This document shows, piece after piece, positions 45,398-53,511 of a stretch of 64,000 nucleotides of DNA. The stretch's first letter is position 1, and each line of letters opens with the position of its first letter. A model generated the notes under the pieces. It saw nothing but the letters and a program-made list of their open reading frames with translations, ran no database searches and had not been told where the DNA came from. Source of the DNA: Pseudomonas capeferrum (GTDB taxonomy: Bacteria > Pseudomonadota > Gammaproteobacteria > Pseudomonadales > Pseudomonadaceae); the NCBI RefSeq assembly GCF_013523055.1, contig NZ_JAAMQM010000002.1, forward strand, positions 248,001 to 312,000, given 5' to 3'. Made by a program: the position numbers and the translations under genes.

Positions 45398-45480
45398 TAA
45401 AGAATGCTGGCCACGCTGTGAAGCCTGACTTTTCGACTTAAGGTAGGTAGGGAGGGGCTGAGCGAAGATGTCGCTGAAAA

Positions 45481-45490
45481 TTGTGTACAA
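45481..45490. promoter_or_regulatory. TTGTGTACAA operator upstream of uraH
   Basis: One-base variant of the palindrome, 107 bases before the uraH start. Confidence 0.68.
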
Positions 45491-45596
45491 TTTAAGGATA
45501 AAATGTCTTAATAGTGCTATTGGCCTTCGCCGCGTGCCCTGTGGTGATGCCTGACGTGTATTTTCTGCCCACCGATCGAACAAGAGGCTACAAGCA

Positions 45597-45950
45597 ATGG
45601 GACGATTGACCACGCACGTACTGGATGCCGCCCACGGCTGCCCAGGCAGCTCGATCAAGGTCGAGCTCTACCGTGTAGAAGGCCAGCAGCTGGAGCTGGT
45701 GCACACTACCCTGACCAACAGCGATGGCCGCGTCGACTCGCCGCTGCTGCAGGGTGACGACTACCGCAGCGGGGTGTACCAGCTGCAGTTCAGCGCTGGT
45801 GACTACTACCGCGCCCGTGGCGTGCAATTGCCTGATCAGGCGTTCCTCGATGTGGTGGTGCTGCGCTTCGGCATCGATGCCGGGCAGGATCACTACCATG
45901 TGCCGTTGTTGATCTCGCCTTACAGTTACTCGACCTATCGCGGAAGCTAG
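45597..45950 (+). CDS. uraH: 5-hydroxyisourate hydrolase (transthyretin-like)
   Basis: The protein has 117 residues. It shows TTHVLDAAHGCPG at the start, GRVDSPLL in the middle and the diagnostic C-terminal YRGS (114-117). It hydrolyses 5-hydroxyisourate to OHCU, between PuuD and UraD. No signal peptide is seen. A strong terminator follows. Confidence 0.97.
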   Translation: MGRLTTHVLDAAHGCPGSSIKVELYRVEGQQLELVHTTLTNSDGRVDSPLLQGDDYRSGVYQLQFSAGDYYRARGVQLPDQAFLDVVVLRFGIDAGQDHYHVPLLISPYSYSTYRGS

Positions 45951-45981
45951 TTGGTCGCTAGAAGAATCTTCGTAGGTCCTT

Positions 45982-46008
45982 GCCCGCTCACACTGGCGGG
46001 CTTTTTTT
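45982..46008 (+). terminator. Rho-independent terminator of uraH
   Basis: GCCCGC and GCGGGC around CTCACACTG or a slightly shifted loop, followed by seven T. It lies 32 bases after the uraH stop. Confidence 0.92.
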
Positions 46009-46156
46009 CGCCTGCGAAATCTGGGGCAGGGGCGGCCCCGAATATCGATATCGGTTGGTTGGTGGGGCTTTGCAGTCTCTACAATATGGACTGCCCCTAG
46101 GTTGGTCACTTGTCCATTAATTACAGGTCAGCCTGGCCCGGTGTGAGCTGGCTAAG

Positions 46157-46172
46157 TTGACCTGCAAGTCAT
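46157..46172. promoter_or_regulatory. Isolated TTGAC-N6-GTCA box
   Basis: TTGACCTGCAAGTCAT fits the RutR-type pattern but lies between two converging genes (uraH and the AzgA-type permease), not at a promoter. It may be chance. The rest of the 362-base gap has short inverted repeats (GTCGAG/CTCGAC near 46277) and no gene. Confidence 0.25.
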
Positions 46173-46312
46173 GGGCGGGTGCCCAGAATTTGGGGGGCAG
46201 TTCATGTAGCAACCCACCCAGGCAGACCCATTCGCCTTGGCGGAGACAGGGGAGGCGGTGGTCACAATCCGTCGAGGCGCTCTCGACTACCTGCGACCAC
46301 GTTCCGGCTTGC

Positions 46313-47662
46313 TTACAGGAACACGAACTTCGCGATGAAGATCACGCACAGCACCCACAGGCTGGCCGTGACTTCGCGCCAGCGTCCGGTACCCGCCTTG
46401 AGCACCACGTAACTGATGAAGCCCAAGGCAATCCCATCGGCGACCGAGAACGTCAGCGGCATCATGATCACCGTGAGAATCGCCGGAATACTGTCAGTCG
46501 CGTCGTCCCAGTGGATATGCGCCATGCTGCCCATCATCAGCATCGCCACATAGATCAGCGCACCGGCCGTCGCATAGGCGGGAATCATCCCGGCCAGCGG
46601 CGCGAAGAACATCGCGGCGACGAACAGCAGTCCGACCACCACGGCAGTCAGCCCGGTGCGGCCCCCGGCAGCGACCCCAGCGGCGCTTTCCACGTAGCTC
46701 GTGACCGGCGGCACACCCACGGCCGCGCCGAATACGCTGGAAGCGCTGTCGGCCTTGAGCGCGCGCGACAGGTTCTCGATGCGTCCGTCGGCGCTCACCA
46801 GATTGGCGCGCTGCGCCACGCCCATCAGCGTGCCGGCGGTGTCGAACATGTGCACGAAGAGGAAGGCCAGCACCACGCTGATCATGCTGATGTTGAACAC
46901 GCCGGCCACATCCATGGCCATCCAGGTCGGCGCCAGGCTCGGTGGCAGCGAAAATACCCCCCCGTACTCCACCATGCCCAGGCCCCAGCCGGCCAGGGTC
47001 ACGACGATGATGCTGATGAGGATGGCACCGAACACCCGGTGATAGCTGAGCACGGCGATCATCAGGAAGCAGATGGCCGCCAGCAGCGGACCAGGCTCGT
47101 GCAGGGAGCCGAGCTTGATCAGGGTGGCGGGGCTGTCGACGACTATGCCTGCGGTCTTCAGCCCAATCAGGCCGAGAAACAGCCCGACGCCAGCGCCCAT
47201 GGCGTGTCGCAGGCTGATGGGTATGCTGTTGAGCAGCCACTCGCGCACGCGGGACAGTGTCAGGAACATGAACAGCACCCCGGACACGAACACCGCGCCC
47301 AGCGCCGCTTCCCAGGTGTAGCCCATGGTGCCGACCACGGTGTAGGTGAAGAAGGCGTTCAGGCCCATGCCTGGCGCCAGGCCCACCGGCCAGTTGGCGT
47401 ACAGGCCCATCAACAGGCAACCCAGCGCCGCGGAGATGCAAGTGGCGACGAACGCCGCGCCATGATCGATCCCCGCGTCGGCCATGATGTTGGGATTGAC
47501 GAAGATGATGTAGGCCATGGTGATGAAGGTGGTCACCCCGGCTATCACTTCGGTCTTGACGGTACTGCCGTGTCGCTTGAGTTTGAAGATCCGCTCCAGC
47601 CAGCTCGTGTCGAGCGGGGGAGCGATATCCAGCCCGGGGGCTTCGGATTTGCGGCTTTCCAC
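46313..47662 (-). CDS. NCS2/AzgA-family purine permease
   Basis: The protein has 449 residues and about 13 helices. It starts after KLKRHGSTVKTEVIAGVTTF and carries the AzgA/GhxP motifs FVHMFDTAGTLMGVAQ and VESAAGVAAGGRTGLTAV. The family imports adenine, guanine or hypoxanthine. The start is GTG at 47662, with GAGGAG nine bases upstream. It is divergent from the GntR regulator, and the gap contains both operator types. Confidence 0.9.
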   Translation of the reverse strand: MESRKSEAPGLDIAPPLDTSWLERIFKLKRHGSTVKTEVIAGVTTFITMAYIIFVNPNIMADAGIDHGAAFVATCISAALGCLLMGLYANWPVGLAPGMGLNAFFTYTVVGTMGYTWEAALGAVFVSGVLFMFLTLSRVREWLLNSIPISLRHAMGAGVGLFLGLIGLKTAGIVVDSPATLIKLGSLHEPGPLLAAICFLMIAVLSYHRVFGAILISIIVVTLAGWGLGMVEYGGVFSLPPSLAPTWMAMDVAGVFNISMISVVLAFLFVHMFDTAGTLMGVAQRANLVSADGRIENLSRALKADSASSVFGAAVGVPPVTSYVESAAGVAAGGRTGLTAVVVGLLFVAAMFFAPLAGMIPAYATAGALIYVAMLMMGSMAHIHWDDATDSIPAILTVIMMPLTFSVADGIALGFISYVVLKAGTGRWREVTASLWVLCVIFIAKFVFL

Positions 47663-47757
47663 AGCGATTACTCCTCAAGTCGTTCTTGTTGTTCGGAGCT
47701 GTCTCCTGCGCTATGCACTTGGGAGCTCCGCGAGGGGGCAGACCACCGACCATTTTG

Positions 47758-47773
47758 TTGACTAAAAAGTCAG
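47758..47773. promoter_or_regulatory. RutR-type box between the purine permease and the GntR regulator
   Basis: TTGACTAAAAAGTCAG is the most symmetrical TTGAC-N6-GTCA copy and lies 96 bases upstream of the permease. Confidence 0.6.
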
Positions 47774-47797
47774 GAAGTCGCTCGCTGGATTATGCTG

Positions 47798-47807
47798 TTG
47801 TGTACAA
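47798..47807. promoter_or_regulatory. TTGTGTACAA operator in the permease/GntR gap
   Basis: Variant palindrome, 25 bases from the RutR-type box. The placement suggests joint control of the permease and of the regulator itself. Confidence 0.65.
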
Positions 47808-47896
47808 AGAATGCAAATAATGTTTTATCTATTGTTCGCATCCAGATCCGCACGAAGGCTATATGCCGAAAACGCTACCTGCAGAAACGGTTATCC

Positions 47897-47906
47897 CTGT
47901 GTACAA
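47897..47906. promoter_or_regulatory. Second, imperfect operator (CTGTGTACAA) near the GntR gene
   Basis: It differs by one base from TTGTGTACAA and lies about 104 bases before the regulator start. A possible autoregulatory site. Confidence 0.5.
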
Positions 47907-48010
47907 TGGCTGCATACCTTGACCTTTATTTCTTACCAGGACTTGCCATCCCCCCTCCGACACGCATTACAGTCGAGGCTCGAACGGCGGATCCCCGTGC
48001 ACGAGTGCCC

Positions 48011-48769
48011 ATGAACGAACAGCTGCAACCTCTGAAGAAACCTGCACGCACCGGCAAGGCCGGGCGCAGTGGTACCCAGGACGACATCGTCTACGCGCAT
48101 ATCTTCGAGGCGATTCTCGAACAGCGCCTGGCGCCGGGGACCAAATTGAGCGAGGAAGCGTTGGGTGAGATCTTCGGGGTCAGCCGCACCATCATTCGTC
48201 GTGCCCTATCGCGCCTGGCTCATGAGAGCGTCGTCCTGCTGCGACCCAATCGCGGAGCGGTGGTGGCCAGCCCTACGGTGGAAGAGGCGCGCCAGGTATT
48301 CTTCTCCAGGCGCATGGTGGAGCGCGCCATCACCGAGCTGGCGGTCCAGCACGCCACGGCCGAGCAGCTCGGCCTGTTGCGCCAGATGGTCCGTGAGGAG
48401 CGTGACAGCTTTTCGCGCGGCGACCGCGGCGCCGGCATACGCCTGTCCGGCGAGTTTCACCTCAAGCTGGCGGAAGCGGCGGGCAATGCGCCATTGGTCA
48501 GCTTCCAGCGCAGCCTGGTCTCGCAGACTTCGTTGATCATCGCCCAGTACGAGAGCGGTAACCGCTCCCACTGCTCCTACGATGAGCACATGCAACTGAT
48601 CGATGCCATCGAAGCCCGCGACGCCGAGCAAGCAGTGAGCCTGATGATGCACCACATGGACCACATCGACAGCAAGCTGAACCTCGACGAAGAGGGTGCT
48701 TCCGACGACCTGCATGCCGTGTTCTCGCACTTGCTGCAGAGCAAGAAAAGGGTCCCGGCCAAGGGTTGA
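48011..48769 (+). CDS. gclR: GntR/FCD-family regulator, GclR-like
   Basis: The protein has 252 residues. A GntR winged helix (LSEEALGEIFGVSRTIIRRA, about 47-66) precedes an FCD ligand domain with metal-type histidines (SGEFHLKLAEAAGNAP, DEHMQLIDAIE). In KT2440 the GntR gene at this position (PP_4283, GclR) represses the gcl pathway; the context here is the same. FadR-type GntR proteins bind short palindromes with GT...AC, which fits TTGTRTACAA. ATG at 48011; longer upstream readings overlap the operators. Confidence 0.83.
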   Translation: MNEQLQPLKKPARTGKAGRSGTQDDIVYAHIFEAILEQRLAPGTKLSEEALGEIFGVSRTIIRRALSRLAHESVVLLRPNRGAVVASPTVEEARQVFFSRRMVERAITELAVQHATAEQLGLLRQMVREERDSFSRGDRGAGIRLSGEFHLKLAEAAGNAPLVSFQRSLVSQTSLIIAQYESGNRSHCSYDEHMQLIDAIEARDAEQAVSLMMHHMDHIDSKLNLDEEGASDDLHAVFSHLLQSKKRVPAKG

Positions 48770-48899
48770 ACCCCGTTCAAGCCACGGTCTGGCCCTGGGT
48801 CGACTGCGGCTTCGAAGCACAATGCCGCAACCGCCTGATTTGACGAGACCTGGCAGGGGCGTGCCAGGTCAAGGCGCCGCCCCATGCTTCAGTCGATCG

Positions 48900-50216
48900 C
48901 TATCGATCGCGCTTATGCACGCAATGCCCCGCCGCGTACGTTTCCCGCACCGTCCGGTCATCGCCCAGGGTGGTCAGCACGAACAAGGTTTCCTCGATAC
49001 TCTTCGACTGCTGCAGGCGATAGTCCAGCAGTGGCGTCGCCTTGTAGTCGAGCACCACGAAGTCGGCGTCGTTGCCAGGTCGCAGGCTGCCGATGCGATC
49101 CTCCAGGCGCAGGGCGCGGGCGCCACCGAGCGTGGCCAGGTAGAAGGACTTTAAGGGGTGCAGGCGAGCGCCCTGAAGCTGCATGACCTTGTAGGCTTCG
49201 TTCAAGGTGTTGAGCAACGAGAAGCTGGTCCCGGCTCCCACGTCGGTACCCAGGCCGACATTGACCTTGAAGCGCTCGGCCTGCGGGAGATTGAACAGGC
49301 CGCTGCCGAGGAACAGGTTGGACGTCGGGCAGAACGCCACCGCCGAGCCGGTCTCGCCCAGCCGCTGGCATTCCTCGTCGCACAGGTGCACGCCATGGGC
49401 GAATACCGAGCGCTCGCCAAGCAGCTCGAAATGGTCATAGACATCCAGGTAGCCTTTGCGCTCGGGGAATAGCGCCTTGACCCAGTCGATCTCCTTGAGG
49501 TTCTCGCTCAAGTGGGTATGCAGGTATACCCCGGGGTGCTCCTTGAGCAATTGTCCGGCCAAGGCCAACTGCTCGGGCGTGCTGGTCGGCGCGAACCGCG
49601 GGGTGACCGCATAGTGCAGGCGACCCTTGCCGTGCCAGCGCTCGATCAGCATCTTGCTCTCGGTATAGCTGGACTCAGCGGTGTCGGTCAGGTAATCCGG
49701 CGCGTTGCGATCCATCATCACCTTGCCGGCGATCATGCGCAGGTCCAGCCGCTGCGCTTCTTCGAACAAGGCATTGACCGACTCGGGATGCACGCTGCCG
49801 AACACCAGGGCAGTCGTGGTGCCGTTACGCAGCAGCTCCTCGACGAAGATCTTCGCGACCTTGTCGGCGTGGGCCTTGTCGGCGAACTGTTTCTCGCAGG
49901 GGAAGGTGTAGGTGTCCAGCCAGTCCAGCAGTTGCTCGCCGTAGGAGCCGATCATGCCTGTCTGGGGGAAGTGGATATGGGTATCGATGAAACCCGGGGT
50001 GATCAGGGCATCCTGGTGGTGGACTACCTCGATGTCGGCATCCAGGGTCGGCAGCAGCTCGCTGGCGTGGCCAACCGCGCTGATGCGACCGTCGTCGATC
50101 ACCAGCAGGCCGTCTTCGAAGTATTCGCAAGAAGCTTCGATGCCGACCTCGGCCGGGTCGGCGATGCTGTGCAGGATGGCGGCGCGATAGGCCTTGCGGG
50201 TCTGGTTTACGCTCAT
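48900..50216 (-). CDS. guaD: Guanine deaminase
   Basis: The protein has 438 residues. It is an amidohydrolase with the metal ligands in FIDTHIHFPQ, YLHTHLSEN, FAHGVHL and GLGTDVGAG. It deaminates guanine to xanthine. It lies 11 bases after xdhC and is therefore last in xdhA-xdhB-xdhC-guaD. ATG at 50216. Confidence 0.96.
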   Translation of the reverse strand: MSVNQTRKAYRAAILHSIADPAEVGIEASCEYFEDGLLVIDDGRISAVGHASELLPTLDADIEVVHHQDALITPGFIDTHIHFPQTGMIGSYGEQLLDWLDTYTFPCEKQFADKAHADKVAKIFVEELLRNGTTTALVFGSVHPESVNALFEEAQRLDLRMIAGKVMMDRNAPDYLTDTAESSYTESKMLIERWHGKGRLHYAVTPRFAPTSTPEQLALAGQLLKEHPGVYLHTHLSENLKEIDWVKALFPERKGYLDVYDHFELLGERSVFAHGVHLCDEECQRLGETGSAVAFCPTSNLFLGSGLFNLPQAERFKVNVGLGTDVGAGTSFSLLNTLNEAYKVMQLQGARLHPLKSFYLATLGGARALRLEDRIGSLRPGNDADFVVLDYKATPLLDYRLQQSKSIEETLFVLTTLGDDRTVRETYAAGHCVHKRDR

Positions 50217-50227
50217 GAAGGATCTCT

Positions 50228-51073
50228 TCAGCTGGCCTGGCTGCGACGCGAAGGCGGCAGCAGCTGGGCAATGGGGCCTGCGTTGGCGCCAGCGTCATGC
50301 TGGCCGAAGCAGGCGTTGTAGGTGGCTATGATTTCCGCGGCGATGGACACGGCGATTTCGATGGGCAGCTTGCCCTTGACCTCGGCCAGGCCCATCGGGC
50401 AACGCATGCGCTGCAGCAGGGCATCGCCGAAGCCACGGTCGCGCAGGCGGTGCTCGAATTTGGCCCGCTTGGTCTGCGAGCCGATAAGGCCGAACCAGGT
50501 GAAATCGTTGCGCTTGAGAATGGCGGCGGACAGTTCCAGATCGAGCGCATGATTATGCGTCATGACGATGCAGTAGCTGCCCGGCGGCAATTCGCTGACT
50601 TCGTCGACCGGTTCCTCGCTGATCACCTTGACCACACCGCTGGGCAGGGACTCGGGGAACTCCTGTTCGCGCGAATCGATCCAGCGTACCCGGCAGGGCA
50701 GCGCGGCGAGCAAGGGGACCAGGGCCCGGCCTACATGGCCCGCGCCAAACACGGCGATCTGCGCTTGTACGGCGCCCATCGGTTCGAACAGCAACACGGT
50801 GACACCCCCGCAGCACTGGCCCAGGCTGGCACCCAGGCTGAAGCGTTCCAGGTGAGGCATGGTGCTGCGCTCGGCGAGCATCTGCCGGGCGATATGCAGG
50901 GCCTTGTATTCCAGGTGACCGCCACCGATGGTGTCGAACAGCTGGGCGGCGGTGACCACCATCTTGGAGCCGGCATTGCGCGGCGTCGAGCCACGTTCCT
51001 CGATGATGGTCACCAGGATGCTGGGCTCGCCACGAACCTGGAGGTCGGCGAGGGCGTTTATCCACTGGTGCAT
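50228..51073 (-). CDS. xdhC: Xanthine dehydrogenase accessory protein XdhC
   Basis: The protein has 281 residues. An N-terminal XdhC domain (IIEERGSTPRNAGSKMVV, FDTIGGGHLEYKA) precedes a Rossmann domain (IAVFGAGHVGRALVPLLAAL). It inserts sulfurated molybdenum cofactor into XdhB. It lies 41 bases downstream of xdhB. Confidence 0.95.
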   Translation of the reverse strand: MHQWINALADLQVRGEPSILVTIIEERGSTPRNAGSKMVVTAAQLFDTIGGGHLEYKALHIARQMLAERSTMPHLERFSLGASLGQCCGGVTVLLFEPMGAVQAQIAVFGAGHVGRALVPLLAALPCRVRWIDSREQEFPESLPSGVVKVISEEPVDEVSELPPGSYCIVMTHNHALDLELSAAILKRNDFTWFGLIGSQTKRAKFEHRLRDRGFGDALLQRMRCPMGLAEVKGKLPIEIAVSIAAEIIATYNACFGQHDAGANAGPIAQLLPPSRRSQAS

Positions 51074-51114
51074 GGCGTTCTATCCTCTCTCGAATGCAGC
51101 GCGGGCAAGCGAGC

Positions 51115-53511
51115 TCATTGCGGCACGGTTTCCATGTCGAGCGCAGGCGGTCGGACGGCCTGGGCCTGGCGCATCTGCTCGCAGCCCCAGAGCACCCGCT
51201 CCGGCGTGGCGGGGGCGTCGATCCTGGGCTGCACACGGTAGTCCGCCAGGCTGGCGACGGCATCCTTGATGGCGCACCACGCGGCGATGCCAAGCATGAA
51301 GGGCGGCTCGCCCACGGCCTTGGAATGGAATACCGTGTCTTCCGGGTTCTTGCGGTTTTCCACCAGTTTCACGCGCAGGTCCAGGGGCATGTCCGCGACC
51401 GCCGGGATCTTGTAGCCGGCCGGGCTGTTGGTCATCAGCCTGCCCTTGGCGTTCCACACCAGTTCTTCGGTGGTCAGCCAACCCATGCCCTGGATGAAGC
51501 CGCCCTCGACCTGACCGATATCGATCGCCGGATTCAGCGATGCACCGACGTCATGCAGGATGTCGGTACGCAGCATCTTGTACTCGCCGGTCAGGGTATC
51601 GATGATCACCTCGACGCAGGCGGCGCCGAAGGCAAAGTAATAGAACGGCCGACCGCGCGCCAGGGAGCGGTCGTAGTAGATCTTCGGCGTGCGGTAGAAA
51701 CCGGTGCTCGACAGTGAGACCTGGCCGAAATACGCCTGCTGGACCAAGGCCTCGAAACTGATGATCTCTTCGCGCAGGCGCACATGGCCATTGCGAAACT
51801 CCACGTCCTCCTCGGTGATCCTGTAATGCCGCGCGGCAAATTCGACCAGGCGCCGCTTGAGAATCTCGGCGGCGTTCTGCGCGGCCTTGCCGTTCAGGTC
51901 GGCGCCACTCGAGGCAGCGGTCGGCGAGGTGTTGGGCACCTTGTCGGTATTGGTGGCGGTGATCTGGATACGCCGGAAGTCGACCTGGAACACTTCGGCC
52001 ACCACTTGCGCCACCTTGGTGTTCAAGCCCTGGCCCATTTCGGTGCCACCGTGGTTGAGATGAATGCTGCCGTCGGTATAGATATGAATCAGGGCGCCCG
52101 CCTGGTTGAGGAAGCTGGCGGTGAAGGAGATCCCGAACTTGACGGGCGTCAGCGCCAGCCCCTTTTTCAGGACCGGGCTGCCTGCGTTGAAGCGACGGAT
52201 GGATTCGCGGCGCTCGGCGTAGTCGCTGCTGGCTTCCAGCTCGGCGGTCATCTCTTCGAGCATGTTGTGCTCGACGGTCTGGTGATAGTGGGTGACGTTG
52301 CGTTCGGTCTTGCCGTAATAGTTGACCTTGCGTACCGCGAGCGGGTCGAGCGCCAAGTGGCGGGCGATATGATCCATCACCTCCTCGATGGCAACCATGC
52401 CCTGTGGCCCGCCAAAGCCGCGGTAGGCCGTATTGGACGCAGTGTTGGTCTTGCAGCGATGTCCGTGGATCGTGGCATCGCCCAGGTAGTAGGCGTTGTC
52501 GGCGTGGAACATGGCGCGGTCGACGATGGAGGCCGACAAATCCGGCGAGCAGCCACAGTTGCCGGCGAGGTCGAAATTGATGCCGTGCAAGCGTCCGCGA
52601 TCATCAAAGCCGACGTCGTACTCGATATAGAAGGGGTGGCGCTTGCCGGTCATCAGCATGTCTTCCACCCGCGGCAGGCGCATCTTGGCCGGCTGACCAG
52701 TCAGGCGGGCGACCACGGCGCACAGGCAGGCAGGACTGGCGGCCTGGGTTTCCTTGCCGCCGAAGCCGCCGCCCATGCGGCGCATGTCGACGACGATCTT
52801 GTTCATCGGCACGTCGAGTACTTCGGCGACGAGCTTCTGCACCTCGGTAGGGTTCTGCGTCGAACAGTAGACGATCATGCCGCCGTCCTCTGTCGGCATC
52901 ACCGAGGAAATCTGGGTTTCCAGGTAGAAATGCTCCTGCCCGCCGATGTGCAGGGAACCTTGCAGGCGATGCGGGGCGCTGGTCAGCGCGGTCGCCGAAT
53001 CGCCTCGTCGATGGGTATGGCTGTCCAGGACAAAGTGCTTGTCACGCAGCGCCTGAACCACATCCAGGACCGGCTCGAGGTCTTCGTACTCGATGATTGC
53101 CGCCATGGCGGCGGTGCGCGCGGTCTCCAGGTCACAGGCGGCGACGGCAAGTACCGGCTGGCCGACGAACTCGACCTTGTCTATGGCCAGCAAGGGGTCG
53201 CCGGGCAGCAGTGGGCCGATGTCCTTGAGCCCGGGAATGTCGTGGTGGGTGATGACGATGCGCACGCCCGGGATGGCGTAGCACGGCCCTGTGTCCACGC
53301 TCACTATGCGGGCATGGGCACGGTCCGAGAGCCGCGCATAGACGTGCAGCTGGTTGGGAAACTCCAGGCGATCATCGATGTACACCGCCTCGCCACTGAC
53401 GTGCTTGTCGGCGCTGTCGTGTTTGAGGCTGCGGCCCACGCCGGTGGTCAGGTCCTGGCGGAACAGTTCGGCCATCTCGGCCTGGCTCTTGGCAACGTGA
53501 TGGTCAGACAT
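51115..53511 (-). CDS. xdhB: Xanthine dehydrogenase molybdopterin-binding subunit
   Basis: The protein has 798 residues. Moco-binding motifs include RRMGGGFGGKETQAA, NTAYRGFGGPQGM and GGTEMGQGLNTKVAQ. The catalytic glutamate is in KAVGEPPFMLG near residue 740. It oxidises hypoxanthine and xanthine to urate with XdhA. It overlaps xdhA by eight bases. All key motifs are intact. Confidence 0.96.
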   Translation of the reverse strand: MSDHHVAKSQAEMAELFRQDLTTGVGRSLKHDSADKHVSGEAVYIDDRLEFPNQLHVYARLSDRAHARIVSVDTGPCYAIPGVRIVITHHDIPGLKDIGPLLPGDPLLAIDKVEFVGQPVLAVAACDLETARTAAMAAIIEYEDLEPVLDVVQALRDKHFVLDSHTHRRGDSATALTSAPHRLQGSLHIGGQEHFYLETQISSVMPTEDGGMIVYCSTQNPTEVQKLVAEVLDVPMNKIVVDMRRMGGGFGGKETQAASPACLCAVVARLTGQPAKMRLPRVEDMLMTGKRHPFYIEYDVGFDDRGRLHGINFDLAGNCGCSPDLSASIVDRAMFHADNAYYLGDATIHGHRCKTNTASNTAYRGFGGPQGMVAIEEVMDHIARHLALDPLAVRKVNYYGKTERNVTHYHQTVEHNMLEEMTAELEASSDYAERRESIRRFNAGSPVLKKGLALTPVKFGISFTASFLNQAGALIHIYTDGSIHLNHGGTEMGQGLNTKVAQVVAEVFQVDFRRIQITATNTDKVPNTSPTAASSGADLNGKAAQNAAEILKRRLVEFAARHYRITEEDVEFRNGHVRLREEIISFEALVQQAYFGQVSLSSTGFYRTPKIYYDRSLARGRPFYYFAFGAACVEVIIDTLTGEYKMLRTDILHDVGASLNPAIDIGQVEGGFIQGMGWLTTEELVWNAKGRLMTNSPAGYKIPAVADMPLDLRVKLVENRKNPEDTVFHSKAVGEPPFMLGIAAWCAIKDAVASLADYRVQPRIDAPATPERVLWGCEQMRQAQAVRPPALDMETVPQ

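Noticed and set aside
46157..47761. 534-residue frame opposite the AzgA-type permease
   Set aside because: His/Gln/Arg-rich antisense shadow without recognisable domains.
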